Virus record (IMG/VR): IMGVR_UViG_3300025087_000036
Location: 1-64,000 of that record
Source: a virus
Length of the DNA stretch: 64,000 bases
Strand: one strand, 5' to 3'
This document shows, one piece after another, positions 33,775 through 41,473 of this stretch. The stretch's first letter is position 1. Each line of letters opens with the position of its first letter. Both the position numbers and the translations under genes were made by a program. The notes under the pieces were generated by a model. It was not told the DNA's origin. It saw only the letters and a program-made list of their open reading frames with translations, and did no database searches.

Positions 33775-34877
33775 TAAAAGGAACAGCAGGTTGGTTCACG
33801 GAAAATTCTTTTGAGTCGTTGACATTTGATGATGTGCAAATTGTACCTAGTCTTTCTCAATCAAAGACCAGGGCTGATATAACGACTAGGACAAGATTGG
33901 TGTCAGACATATACATTGACCATCCGGTTATTCCAGCAAACATGGACACCATATCGGATGTTGAAATGGTGTTAGATGCAAACAAGTATGGTGGGGTATG
34001 TTTCCTCCATAGGTTCAACAATGATATACATGATCTAATTGAGAGGGTGAAGTTGTTACTCAAATCTCAAGTCAAGGTTGTTGGAATATCCCTTGGGTGT
34101 CAGGATCATGATTTGTGGATTGCAGAACAAGTGGTTGGTGTGTTTGAATCATATGGGTCAAACAGTAGGTTGGTTTTCTTGGTTGATGTTGCCCATGGAC
34201 ACCACACAATGGTTGGGGAGTTTTGCGGGAAGCTACGGCAAAAATTTCCGATTGATTATCCAATCATAGCTGGTAATGTTGCTACAGCCGAAGCTGCAAA
34301 ATATTTGTGGGATCATATGGTTGATGGAATTAAGGTCGGGGTGGGGCCGGGGTCGCTTTGTAGTACTCGCCTAGAAACTGGTTGTGGTGTACCACAGTTT
34401 ACAGCTATTGCAGATGTTTACAATTGGGCAAAGGGGTTGCCCCCATTGGGGCCAACTGAAAGACCCACTATCATAGCCGATGGGGGTATAAAATACACAG
34501 GAGACATCCTCAAAGCCATAGGAGCAGGAGCAAACAGTGTCATGGCAGGCTATTTATTTGCAGGAACGTCTAGGACGCCTGGAGAAGTGATTCACAAGCA
34601 GGGTGGGATATATAAGGTCTACAGGGGTTCCGCTTCAAGAGAAGCGAAGTTAGATAGGGATGAGGACAAAAATATAGAGGGTGTTGCCATGGAAATTCCA
34701 TACCGTGGTGAAACTTCTTCGGTTTTTCAGTCCACAATGGACGGTATAAGGTTTGGTTTAAGCTATGCTGGCATGGAAAAGCTTGAAGATGCAATTGGGA
34801 ATGTTGTTTTTACCAGGATATCCCCATCGTCAATCTATGAAGCTACTCCACACGCGGTATACAGAGGGAGTAATTGA
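33771..34877 (+). CDS. guaB: IMP dehydrogenase/GMP reductase family protein
   Basis: 368 residues, a (beta/alpha)8 barrel without the CBS pair of cellular [25 protein letters not shown] is the family N-terminus; the catalytic Cys197 is in [40 protein letters not shown] and the MEIPYRG flap follow. The SLCSTR loop and the flap favour IMP dehydrogenase over GMP reductase, but I cannot exclude the latter. It would raise guanine nucleotides, including GTP for GDP-mannose synthesis upstream of gmd. Confidence 0.88.
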   Translation: MIKGTAGWFTENSFESLTFDDVQIVPSLSQSKTRADITTRTRLVSDIYIDHPVIPANMDTISDVEMVLDANKYGGVCFLHRFNNDIHDLIERVKLLLKSQVKVVGISLGCQDHDLWIAEQVVGVFESYGSNSRLVFLVDVAHGHHTMVGEFCGKLRQKFPIDYPIIAGNVATAEAAKYLWDHMVDGIKVGVGPGSLCSTRLETGCGVPQFTAIADVYNWAKGLPPLGPTERPTIIADGGIKYTGDILKAIGAGANSVMAGYLFAGTSRTPGEVIHKQGGIYKVYRGSASREAKLDRDEDKNIEGVAMEIPYRGETSSVFQSTMDGIRFGLSYAGMEKLEDAIGNVVFTRISPSSIYEATPHAVYRGSN

Positions 34878-34879
34878 AT

Positions 34880-35056
34880 ATGGCAATAACAATTCGTGAT
34901 TTTTACGAGTCTTTAACCCCAACCCAGAAACAAAGGGTTGAAGAAAAGCTAAATAGGATGCTAAAAGTAGAGAATCAGATAACATTAGATGAAAGTAGGG
35001 TGCATATTATGAGATGTCAAATCGCATCTGATATGTATCAGATACTAAAGGGTTGA
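34880..35056 (+). CDS. Small hypothetical protein, 58 aa
   Basis: ATG 34880, three bases after the previous stop. Helical and charged (DFYESLTPTQKQRVEEKLN). The short TPxQxxRxEE motif is reminiscent of small helical phage proteins; no function. It ends just before a host-type promoter. Confidence 0.6.
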   Translation: MAITIRDFYESLTPTQKQRVEEKLNRMLKVENQITLDESRVHIMRCQIASDMYQILKG

Positions 35057-35080
35057 TATATAACAAGATACAGTTTATCC

Positions 35081-35109
35081 TTTACATTCCTCTTGATTTG
35101 CTGTATACT
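35081..35109 (+). promoter_or_regulatory. Sigma-70-type promoter (TTTACA-17-TATACT)
   Basis: TTTACA 35081-35086, TATACT 35104-35109, 17-base spacer, followed by AGGAGG and ATG 35137. Starts a new unit containing thyX. Confidence 0.82.
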
Positions 35110-35136
35110 TGGTAGTAAATTAGGAGGTTCAAGTGC

Positions 35137-35739
35137 ATGATTGATGGTATAAATAAAAGGATTGTTGCCCATGAGTTTGGGCACATAGTTGCTTCCATGA
35201 CCCATGATAATTTTTTGATGCCAAGTCGAATGGTGTTAAAGAAAGATGGTTATGCTGAAGCTTATACGCTATTTGATGATGTTCCGTTCAAAAATTTGGG
35301 CACAATCAAGAAAAACCTCACAAACGTCAAGAATTTGTGCAACCTTGGGGGAATTTTTGGTGAGCTTTTGGTGTATGGAAGTTGGACACCATGGCAGGCT
35401 AGACAAGATCTTGATGAATTTGTGACCTTAAATATCAAAAGACAAAAATTAGTAAAAGAGATTGTTGCTTGGATGTGGTTAGACACAGATCCGCAATCTT
35501 TTGTTGAATTAGTGAGGGAGGATTATAGGAATCGGGCAAAGAAGATAAGAAATCACATATTTTTCAGTGAAAACCAAATGGTGGAAAGACTTCCGCTGCT
35601 GCATTCTACATATTGTGATTTTTTGAGTATAATACATCAAGATGAGTTTAAGGCCATAGTTAATGAGATCTATGCAGATGGTAGAACTGTTTACACAAAG
35701 AGAAACTTTGCTAAATTTGCTGAAAGGGTGATCCTATGA
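35137..35739 (+). CDS. Zinc metallopeptidase-like protein (HExxH)
   Basis: 200 residues. AHEFGHIVASM at residues 11-21 is a HExxH zinc helix (HEFGH) of the FtsH-like M41 type. A possible third ligand region is GGIFGELLVYG. No ATPase or membrane domain is present, so it is a stand-alone peptidase domain; target unknown. AGGAGG precedes the start and a strong promoter lies directly upstream. Confidence 0.7.
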   Translation: MIDGINKRIVAHEFGHIVASMTHDNFLMPSRMVLKKDGYAEAYTLFDDVPFKNLGTIKKNLTNVKNLCNLGGIFGELLVYGSWTPWQARQDLDEFVTLNIKRQKLVKEIVAWMWLDTDPQSFVELVREDYRNRAKKIRNHIFFSENQMVERLPLLHSTYCDFLSIIHQDEFKAIVNEIYADGRTVYTKRNFAKFAERVIL

Positions 35740-35999
35740 ACAAGATACTAAGAAGACCAACCGCAAAGCAGGTTGAGGCTGCGGCAAGGGATCATAGATG
35801 CCATGTGAATCAACCAAAGCACCCAAAACGCGGTGAATTTCCTGCGGCAGATAGACTATGTGACTTTCTTGGCTTTGATCAAAGGCCAAAAAAAGTGCCA
35901 TTTGACATATGGTTCGTTGAACACATTGACCAGATATTTTTATCAGTATTGGCTGTCATCTTACTTGTTTTATTTATCTTTGGGGGTGTACCACAATGA
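35736..35999 (+). CDS. Small protein with C-terminal membrane helix
   Basis: 87 residues; soluble N-terminus (RRPTAKQVEAAARDHRCHV) and one C-terminal membrane helix (IFLSVLAVILLVLFIF), i.e. tail-anchored layout. ATGA overlaps on both sides. A TATTTAT sequence at 35971-35977, inside the membrane-helix codons, lies 18 bases before the thyX start. Function unknown. Confidence 0.65.
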   Translation: MNKILRRPTAKQVEAAARDHRCHVNQPKHPKRGEFPAADRLCDFLGFDQRPKKVPFDIWFVEHIDQIFLSVLAVILLVLFIFGGVPQ

Positions 36000-36646
36000 T
36001 TGTTCTTGGTAATGGATATATCGAGTTAGAAAAATTTATGGGAACGGATCTTGATGTAGTTAATGCGGCTAGAGTTTCTAGGGGAGAGGTTTCTGAAGTG
36101 TTTGGGGATAGGAGGCTGTTAGCGTACCTATGGAAAAATAAGCACACAAGCCCATTTGAATTTGTTGAGTTTACATTTATAGTAAAGGCTCCATTATTTG
36201 TTGTTAGACAATGGCAAAGACATAGGACTTGGAGCTATTGTGAAACAAGTAGAAGATACACTAAAGATAATGTGTCATTTTACTACCCAGAAAAATGGCG
36301 ATTCCAGGATGATAAAAACAAGCAAGCGTCAACCGGGGAATTTGAAGATGATATAATGATGTGTACAGCACTTATAAATGTTGTTGATACCTCCTTCTTG
36401 GCATATAATTTTTTGCTGGGCAATGGTGTTTGCAATGAGCAGGCCAGAATGGCATTACCTCAAAACATGATGGTGACGTTTAAGGCAAAAGTTGACCTAA
36501 ACAATCTCCTGAAATTTTTGATGTTGAGAAATGATGAACATGCCCAATGGGAGATACAGGAATATGCCAGGGCGATAGAACAATTGATTGAACCAATTGT
36601 GCCTGAAACAATGAAGCTGTATAGAGAGTCCAAGGGGGTGAAATGA
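35996..36646 (+). CDS. thyX: Flavin-dependent thymidylate synthase ThyX
   Basis: 216 residues, the family's normal size. The ThyX signature RHRxxSxxExSxR is present as RHRTWSYCETSRR (residues 75-87); the substrate-binding ARMALPQNMMV and LRNDEHAQWEIQEYA regions are intact. Converts dUMP to dTMP with methylenetetrahydrofolate, FAD and NADPH. With class II reductase, dUTPase and dCMP deaminase it forms a complete dTMP supply route. Confidence 0.96.
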   Translation: MIVLGNGYIELEKFMGTDLDVVNAARVSRGEVSEVFGDRRLLAYLWKNKHTSPFEFVEFTFIVKAPLFVVRQWQRHRTWSYCETSRRYTKDNVSFYYPEKWRFQDDKNKQASTGEFEDDIMMCTALINVVDTSFLAYNFLLGNGVCNEQARMALPQNMMVTFKAKVDLNNLLKFLMLRNDEHAQWEIQEYARAIEQLIEPIVPETMKLYRESKGVK

Positions 36647-36963
36647 TGTTAATTGCATTGTTGGTGCTTTGTGTCTTATCTTTGATCTTAAACTTTGCCA
36701 TGTTTGTTGTCTTGAGGGGGGCTTTGAGAGTAGACCAAGAAGAGCGTGATCAAATAGAAATCAAGCCATTGACCGGAAGGGACATTGAGGTTATTAGACG
36801 TAAGCTTGTGAATGTTGGGCTTGGTGGGGTGTCTCTTAACGAAGTGTTGAATTTGGTGAAGACCATTAGAGATATTCAGCTTGGGTTGTATGAGGACAAA
36901 GACCCCTATTTGCCAGCGGACCCCTATGGTGATATTGATGATTGGCGGGAGTTTCAAAAATGA
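36643..36963 (+). CDS. Membrane-anchored hypothetical protein, 106 aa
   Basis: An N-terminal membrane helix (LIALLVLCVLSLILNFAMFVV) precedes a cytoplasmic acidic domain (LTGRDIEVIRRKLVNVGLGG). ATGA overlap with thyX. No known family. Confidence 0.65.
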   Translation: MMLIALLVLCVLSLILNFAMFVVLRGALRVDQEERDQIEIKPLTGRDIEVIRRKLVNVGLGGVSLNEVLNLVKTIRDIQLGLYEDKDPYLPADPYGDIDDWREFQK

Positions 36964-37157
36964 AAACATTTGAAAGAATTTGTATAAAGGATTGGGGTGT
37001 TCAAGCAACCATTCCACCGTTTTATAAAGTAGAATTGAAGTGGGGTGAAAAATACATAACTTCATCGGTTGGTGAGGATGGTATGGTAACTGTTTTTACC
37101 AATTATTGGGTTCTTGTCCCTGCCGATATCTTTGCTGGTGAAAAGGCATTCACATGA
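36960..37157 (+). CDS. Hypothetical protein, 65 aa
   Basis: ATG 36960 in an ATGA overlap; the frame is open 18 bases earlier. A beta-rich small domain (TIPPFYKVELKWGEKYITS, then VTVFTNYWVLVPAD), perhaps SH3-like. Unknown function. Confidence 0.6.
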   Translation: MKTFERICIKDWGVQATIPPFYKVELKWGEKYITSSVGEDGMVTVFTNYWVLVPADIFAGEKAFT

Positions 37158-37633
37158 AGAAGGTGTTGCTAGTATTGATCTTTCTAATTATTTTCTGTTT
37201 TCTGTTGACTTTCTTTCCGAAAGATGGTATTGTAAAACCCAATGTGGAAATATCACAACCAGAGGTTATTGTCTTACCGAAGTCAAACCTTGATGTTATC
37301 AAGTACGTTGTGACGGTGACACTTTACCAACCATTACTTGCACAAACCGATTTGGACCCAGATGTATTGGCAGACGGCACAAGGATAAAGATTAACAAGG
37401 CTGGATCTTATAGGTATTGTGCCTTATCCAGAAATTTGCTTAGGCAATGGGGTGGTCCGTTTAGGTTTGGGGATATGGTTTTCATTGATGATGTTGGTGA
37501 TTATTCCGGTTGGTGGGTTGTCAAGGATACCATGAATGCAAGGTGGGTCAACCATGTTGACCTGTTGACAGACATAGGAACCAAGAGGGCAAAATACCAT
37601 GGTGCCGAAGTCTGGAAATTTGAAAGGACGTAA
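37154..37633 (+). CDS. Exported 3D-domain (RlpA/YuiC-like) protein
   Basis: 159 residues with an N-terminal membrane/signal segment (KVLLVLIFLIIFCFLLTFF). The rest is a double-psi beta-barrel of the 3D type: TVTLYQPLLAQTDLDPDVLA, ADGTRI, YCALSRNLLRQWGGPF, FGDMVFIDDVG, WWVVKDTMNARW and HVDLL with its Asp. Relatives act on peptidoglycan (lytic transglycosylases). It could assist lysis or cell-wall remodelling from the periplasm. Confidence 0.78.
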   Translation: MKKVLLVLIFLIIFCFLLTFFPKDGIVKPNVEISQPEVIVLPKSNLDVIKYVVTVTLYQPLLAQTDLDPDVLADGTRIKINKAGSYRYCALSRNLLRQWGGPFRFGDMVFIDDVGDYSGWWVVKDTMNARWVNHVDLLTDIGTKRAKYHGAEVWKFERT

Positions 37634-37637
37634 AGAA

Positions 37638-37904
37638 ATGAAGTGGTTACTTGCTGCCTTTATGGTGCTTATGTTGTGTGGGTGTGAGTGTTCAAAAACA
37701 TACACAGAATATACCTATACCATGATCTTTGCAGATGGTGACACAACAAATGTTGTGGGTTATTCTATGTACAGTTATACAAAAAATGGGAATCCACATC
37801 TTTTTGTTTATTTTAGGGACATTAATGGTTATGCCTTTGCAAGATATTCTGATGTTGAAAGTGTTGTGCTTGTTTCCCGTAAGGTTGTGAAAGGAGAAAA
37901 GTAA
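37638..37904 (+). CDS. Phage lipoprotein, 88 aa
   Basis: Start at ATG 37638 (AAAG upstream), four bases after the previous stop. Signal with lipobox: MKWLLAAFMVLMLCGC, Cys16 as the lipidation site. The mature part is short and beta-rich (YTYTMIFADGDTTNVVGY). Following the 3D-domain protein it may be an outer-membrane component such as a spanin or an exclusion protein; neither is proven. Confidence 0.65.
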   Translation: MKWLLAAFMVLMLCGCECSKTYTEYTYTMIFADGDTTNVVGYSMYSYTKNGNPHLFVYFRDINGYAFARYSDVESVVLVSRKVVKGEK

Positions 37905-38077
37905 TGACAGAACAAACAAAATTACCTTTTCATCATGTAATGTATATACTCCCGTTTCATGAGTATAATGATCGCAAAACGTGTAAGGAAATGCTTCAAC
38001 GCTTGGATGAAGGTTGGGTCATAATTTCAGAGAATGCAACAAGAGATGCTGTGTTTTACATACTTCAAAAGAGGTAA
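37904..38077 (+). CDS. Small hypothetical protein, 57 aa
   Basis: AAAGGAG lies 9 bases before ATG 37904, which overlaps the previous stop (TAATG). Basic and helical (NDRKTCKEMLQRLDEGW). Unknown. Confidence 0.6.
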   Translation: MTEQTKLPFHHVMYILPFHEYNDRKTCKEMLQRLDEGWVIISENATRDAVFYILQKR

Positions 38078-38081
38078 AATC

Positions 38082-38645
38082 ATGTCGGTTATAAATGGCT
38101 GGAAAACCCTTGAGGGTGAACCCGTAAATGACATTGAACAAGCAATCAGGGAAACCCACCAAATAGCTCAAGTAACTGGCGGGTTTGTCTTTGCCTACAT
38201 TGGTACGGATAGCCAAAACCTTGGACAAAGATTTACCTCAATGGTTCAATGTGTTGCCCTACATAGATACGATGTGAATTGTATCGGTAAGGGTGGTAGG
38301 GTATTCTATATCAGACACCTTGAGAACAGGCACGATAATAGGCAAAGAAGGCTTCTTAGGGAGGCTGAAATTTCTGTTAAGCTGGCGCAAAGACTTGAGC
38401 CTTTGTTCACAGAACTGGACATCCCTTTTGAGGTTCATGCCGATGTGAATAGTGATCCTGGGCTTCACAATGAGAATAAGTCAAATGAAGTCCATGATGC
38501 TGTTAAGGGGTGGGTAGAGGGTACATTGCATGTTCCATGTGTAACAAAACCAAATGCATTTGTCGCATCAATTTGTGCTGATAAGCATACAAGGGGGGTT
38601 AAGAAACCAAGAGCATTTCCTAAGAAGACTCTACCAAAAAAATAA
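38082..38645 (+). CDS. RNase H-like DUF458 (YkuK-type) protein
   Basis: 187 residues from ATG 38082. AYIGTDSQN is the first RNase H-fold strand with its Asp; later RVFYIRHLENRHDNRQRRLL, PFEVHADVNSDPG (second acidic site) and SICADKHTR. The family is predicted to be a nuclease with an RNase H fold; substrate unknown. It is followed by a GIY-YIG gene. Confidence 0.8.
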   Translation: MSVINGWKTLEGEPVNDIEQAIRETHQIAQVTGGFVFAYIGTDSQNLGQRFTSMVQCVALHRYDVNCIGKGGRVFYIRHLENRHDNRQRRLLREAEISVKLAQRLEPLFTELDIPFEVHADVNSDPGLHNENKSNEVHDAVKGWVEGTLHVPCVTKPNAFVASICADKHTRGVKKPRAFPKKTLPKK

Positions 38646-38666
38646 GATTCAATCCAACCCTTGATA

Positions 38667-38673
38667 TATTTAT
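38667..38673 (+). promoter_or_regulatory. TATTTAT late-promoter-like box
   Basis: TATATTTATTATTGGAGG, box 17 bases before ATG 38690 of a GIY-YIG gene. Confidence 0.55.
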
Positions 38674-38689
38674 TATTGGAGGTAATTCA

Positions 38690-39397
38690 ATGATAATATA
38701 CAAGACAACAAACTTGGTAAATGGTAAAATTTATGTTGGGCAAACAACAATAAACAATAAGCGATATATTGGATCGGGGTTGAAATTACAAGCTGCCATT
38801 AAAAAATATGGAAGACAGAATTTTGTTCGTGAAAATCTATGCGAGTGTTCTTCACAAGAAGAATTGAATGAGAAAGAGCAGCATTGGATTAAAGAGTTGA
38901 ATAGTAAAGATGAGTATGTTGGTTACAATATTGACAATGGCGGAAATTCTTTTGGTAGGTGTGCAGATGAAACAAAGAAAAAAATATCTGATAAAATAAA
39001 AGCAAAGTGGATGGATAAAGAATATAGAACAAAGGGTGAAAATAGAATCCCAAGTTTTTTGGGTAAGCACCATAGTAAAGAAACAAGAGAGAAATTGAGC
39101 AAAATACACAAAGGAAAAAAATGCCCTTGGTCTAGTAAACCACGATCAATTGAAACCAAAGAAAAAATACGAGAAAAATTAACCGGGGTTCCATTTTCAG
39201 AAGAAAGAAAAAGAAACATAAGTACTAAAACAAAGCAGGCAATGGGAACAAAAGAAATGAAAGAAAAGTTGAGGAACGGTAAATTGGATAGAGTTTGGAT
39301 ATGTAAAGATGATAAAACAAAAATGATTCGCCCGGATGAATTAACTGAATACACTAATGGTGGGTGGTTAAAAGGAAGAAAAGGTAAGGCAAAATGA
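38690..39397 (+). CDS. GIY-YIG homing endonuclease with NUMOD3 repeats
   Basis: 235 residues. MIIYKTTNLVNGKIYVGQT nuclease start, AIKKYGRQNFVRE, Glu in LNEKEQHW; several NUMOD3-like units (GKHHSKETREKLSKIHKGKK and similar) and a C-terminal module VWICKDDKTKMIRPDELTEY ending GGWLKGRKG. The same C-terminal module survives as a remnant at 39680, 300 bases downstream. ATGA overlap with the next gene. Confidence 0.9.
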   Translation: MIIYKTTNLVNGKIYVGQTTINNKRYIGSGLKLQAAIKKYGRQNFVRENLCECSSQEELNEKEQHWIKELNSKDEYVGYNIDNGGNSFGRCADETKKKISDKIKAKWMDKEYRTKGENRIPSFLGKHHSKETREKLSKIHKGKKCPWSSKPRSIETKEKIREKLTGVPFSEERKRNISTKTKQAMGTKEMKEKLRNGKLDRVWICKDDKTKMIRPDELTEYTNGGWLKGRKGKAK

Positions 39398-39489
39398 CAA
39401 AGCGGGATTTGGCAGATGTTGAATTTATGCTGGTTTTGATATTTTTGGCATTGTGTGTAGGAAACTGCATATCCTGTCTTGGGGGGTAA
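39394..39489 (+). CDS. Tiny membrane protein, 31 aa
   Basis: Overlaps the GIY-YIG stop (ATGA). MTKRDLADVEF then one membrane helix (MLVLIFLALCVGNCISCL). No family. Confidence 0.45.
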   Translation: MTKRDLADVEFMLVLIFLALCVGNCISCLGG

Positions 39490-39492
39490 ATA

Positions 39493-39681
39493 ATGAACAA
39501 GCTAACTATCGGAGTAAAGAATAGTGGTGGTATGCCGAAGACAGTAACCAGCAAGCTGCGATATCGGGTGTTGAATACGGAGTACGATCAGGACGATTAT
39601 GTTGAATTGATCCTTATCCTGTTGGATAGGATTGATTGGATGAGAAAGCAGAAGGACACACAAGGGTTTGATAAAAAATAG
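39493..39681 (+). CDS. Small hypothetical protein, 62 aa
   Basis: ATG 39493 behind GGGGGG. Basic N-terminus and acidic helical C-terminus (DQDDYVELILILLDRIDWM). Its last codons abut the GIY-YIG remnant. Unknown. Confidence 0.55.
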   Translation: MNKLTIGVKNSGGMPKTVTSKLRYRVLNTEYDQDDYVELILILLDRIDWMRKQKDTQGFDKK

Positions 39682-39793
39682 AGTTTGGATCAACAATGGG
39701 GTTGAAACAAAAATGATTCGTCAAAATGAGATTGATCAATTTCTAAATAATGGTTGGTTAATTGGACGAAAGATTGGAGGTTTGGTGAAATGA
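39680..39793 (+). pseudogene. C-terminal remnant of a GIY-YIG homing endonuclease
   Basis: The frame reads RVWINNGVETKMIRQNEIDQ then FLNNGWLIGRKIGG, the same C-terminal module as the intact endonuclease ending at 39397 (RVWICKDDKTKMIRPDEL, GGWLKGRKG). No nuclease domain or start remains. Its stop still overlaps the phosphoesterase ATG, showing that a full endonuclease gene once sat directly upstream. Confidence 0.85.
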
Positions 39794-39823
39794 GCGAAAG
39801 ATTTTATACCGCAGATTTTCACC
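39784..39823 (+). other. 7-bp inverted repeat spanning start codon to hop site
   Basis: GGTGAAA (39784-39790) pairs with TTTCACC (39817-39823), loop 26 bases. The left arm touches the ATG of the phosphoesterase gene; the right arm ends on the first base of CTT, the codon before the in-frame TGA. Short, so weaker than the repeats at 1.4 and 22.9 kb. Confidence 0.4.
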
Positions 39824-40314
39824 TTTGAAGGCTTTTCCACAACAACATCATCAAGTATTGCAATCGCCCATTTGAAACTATCTGGGAAATGCACGATGCC
39901 ATTGTTTCTGGAATGAATGAAAAGGTGAAGCCAAATGATGAGCTATTCATCCTTGGTGATGTGTCTTTTTATGGTGGGGAAAAAGTTAAAGATATCCTTA
40001 AGCAAATCAATGGTCGTAAGCATTTCATCATTGGCAACCATGATGCCAAGAATATGAAAAATTGGGATGGGTGGAAGTCTGTAAATTCCTACCTTGAGAT
40101 AAAAGACCAGGGGCAATTGGTTGTCCTCTTCCATTATCCAATTGAGAGTTGGCGAAACATGAGTCATGGTTCCATACACCTTCATGGGCACAGACACGGT
40201 ACTGTGCCGGATAAGGGGTTTAGATGCGATGTTGGAGTTGACCCATGGAAGTTTTCTCCTGTGAGCTTAACCATGCTAACAGAGAAGTGGCTTAAAGAAG
40301 GTAAGTTGGTGTAA
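39790..40314 (+). CDS. Calcineurin-type metallophosphoesterase with in-frame TGA at codon 13
   Basis: Reads SERFYTADFHL, TGA (39826-39828), RLFHNNIIKYCNRPFE in one frame. Family members have D.H(L/F)xHxNIIKYCNRPF; skipping TGA-AGG-CTT (9 bases, CTT before and CTT at the end) gives ADFHLFHNNIIKYC, which matches. Other metal motifs are intact: LGDVSFYGG, IIGNHDAKN, HYPIESW and HGHRHG. With the skip the protein is about 171 residues. The unbroken part alone would start after the first metal-binding Asp/His. Probable nucleotide or protein phosphoesterase. Confidence 0.75.
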
Positions 40315-40352
40315 ACAACTTAAAAAAATCTCAAACTTTCTTCATTTTTTTG

Positions 40353-40381
40353 TTTACATTTCTCCTGGAATAGACGATATT
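40353..40381 (+). promoter_or_regulatory. Possible sigma-70 promoter (TTTACA-17-GATATT)
   Basis: TTTACA 40353-40358 and GATATT 40376-40381 with a 17-base spacer, in the 190-base spacer after the phosphoesterase gene. The -10 element is weak, but the -35 repeats the TTTACATT of the promoters at 24694 and 35081. Confidence 0.55.
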
Positions 40382-40382
40382 G

Positions 40383-40496
40383 ATGTTGTGGTTGAAGCAA
40401 GGGTTTTCAAATCAGGGAGAATTGAAACAAGGTGGGTACACCAAGGCATATTTAATGGAGTGTGATAATGGGTTTGTTTTTTGTGAAGTAGAATAG
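40383..40496 (+). CDS. Possible leader/small protein, 37 aa
   Basis: ATG 40383 to TAG 40496 reads MLWLKQGFSNQGELKQGG...YLMECDNGFVFCEVE, plausible coding composition, but there is no ribosome binding site and the start falls inside the promoter region. It could be the eroded end of an older gene. The rest of this spacer holds only the promoter. Confidence 0.25.
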   Translation: MLWLKQGFSNQGELKQGGYTKAYLMECDNGFVFCEVE

Positions 40497-40504
40497 GAGA
40501 CTAT

Positions 40505-41059
40505 ATGGATTTGAATGAGTTGGCTGGGATAGATGAAACAACTTTGTCCAGGGTATATCGTCACTTTAAAAACGACAATATTCCTGTTGTGGTTATCACA
40601 GCTTTTCGTAGCAAAGAGAGAAGCAAGGAACAAAATATTGCCTTGAATAAGCAGATCGCTAGGGAGGCAAGAAAGGCTGGGTATGGCTATGTTTTTCTTG
40701 ATGGTGCATGGCAAGATCCAAAGAGTGGGGAAGAACTAACAGAGGATTCTGTTCTGATAATTGGTGGCGAGAATGACAATGGTAAATTGAAGGGTATGGT
40801 CAAGAAGTGGATTGTTAAGTACAATCAAGACGCTGCACTTTGGAAAGAAGAGGGGCAGGGGGATATTGCTTTGCTGTTCCAGAATGGCAGCACACAAAAG
40901 CTTGGGGCGTTCTCTCCGAAGGCTCTTGCAAGTGGGTACACAAAACTGCGTGGTCGTGGAGATCGAACATTTGTCTTTGAACATGCCCATGGGGAAAGAA
41001 ATTGGATAAGCAGATGGGCAGAGATCATTAGGCTCACAAACTTAAAGAAGGTTGGTTGA
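40505..41059 (+). CDS. Hypothetical phage protein, 184 aa
   Basis: AGGAG before ATG 40505. Begins MDLNELAGIDE, sharing the ELAGI element with other genes here. Body: VVVITAFRSKERSKEQNIAL, RKAGYGYVFLDGAW, DSVLIIGGENDNGKL, a nucleotide-fold-like alternation. C-terminal FVFEHAHGERNWISRWAEI. I recognise it as a recurrent phage protein without known function. Confidence 0.68.
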   Translation: MDLNELAGIDETTLSRVYRHFKNDNIPVVVITAFRSKERSKEQNIALNKQIAREARKAGYGYVFLDGAWQDPKSGEELTEDSVLIIGGENDNGKLKGMVKKWIVKYNQDAALWKEEGQGDIALLFQNGSTQKLGAFSPKALASGYTKLRGRGDRTFVFEHAHGERNWISRWAEIIRLTNLKKVG

Positions 41060-41062
41060 CAC

Positions 41063-41410
41063 ATGAACATCGAAGCTTACCAAAGGGCAGACAATGGAAT
41101 AGCAGAGATCATGGGAAAATACCCATTGGGGGATAAACGAAAGGGGATTATCAATTTAATCCTTTGGCGTGTTTCGAGTCTTTGTGGTAATGATGTTGCC
41201 AATGCTTTGATTCAAAAGCATTCTTTGTGGTATGCTTGTGAAGGTTCACACGCTTGGTTTGATGATGCTGAAACTAGGGGGGCATATCGACCCATGTTGA
41301 ACCCAATTCCAGTGTTGGTTGAGGGGGTTGACTATAGATACCAAACAAAAAACGAGGTTAAAAAATTTGAAAGAACTGTAGAATTTCTTTTGAAAAAGCT
41401 TGACAAATAG
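41063..41410 (+). CDS. Hypothetical protein, 115 aa
   Basis: ATG 41063, four bases after the previous stop; helical N-terminus (GIINLILWRVSSLCGNDVAN) and a charged C-terminus. The last codons overlap a sigma-70-like -35 element. No family known. Confidence 0.62.
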   Translation: MNIEAYQRADNGIAEIMGKYPLGDKRKGIINLILWRVSSLCGNDVANALIQKHSLWYACEGSHAWFDDAETRGAYRPMLNPIPVLVEGVDYRYQTKNEVKKFERTVEFLLKKLDK

Positions 41411-41428
41411 TAATATTTGTTGTAAGAT
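41400..41428 (+). promoter_or_regulatory. Sigma-70-type promoter (TTGACA-17-TAAGAT)
   Basis: TTGACA 41400-41405 and TAAGAT 41423-41428, 17-base spacer. The transcript would start about at the hairpin at 41432. Confidence 0.7.
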
Positions 41429-41431
41429 ATG

Positions 41432-41460
41432 CGGGTGGGAGTTTGTCTCACCCGTATTTT
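41432..41460 (+). terminator. Promoter-proximal terminator/attenuator hairpin
   Basis: CGGGTGGGA (41432-41440) pairs with TCTCACCCG (41446-41454), one G-U, loop GTTTG, followed by TATTTTTATT. It sits between promoter and ATG 41474, so it may attenuate the HAD gene or release a very short RNA. Confidence 0.7.
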
Positions 41461-41473
41461 TATTGGAGGTAAA

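Noticed and set aside
983-40314. TGA reassigned to tryptophan
   Set aside because: Many intact genes end in TGA within ATGA overlaps (for example 8875, 11469, 15014, 15844), and reading through would run over the next genes in another frame. Only two in-frame TGA codons are seen, so a code change does not fit.
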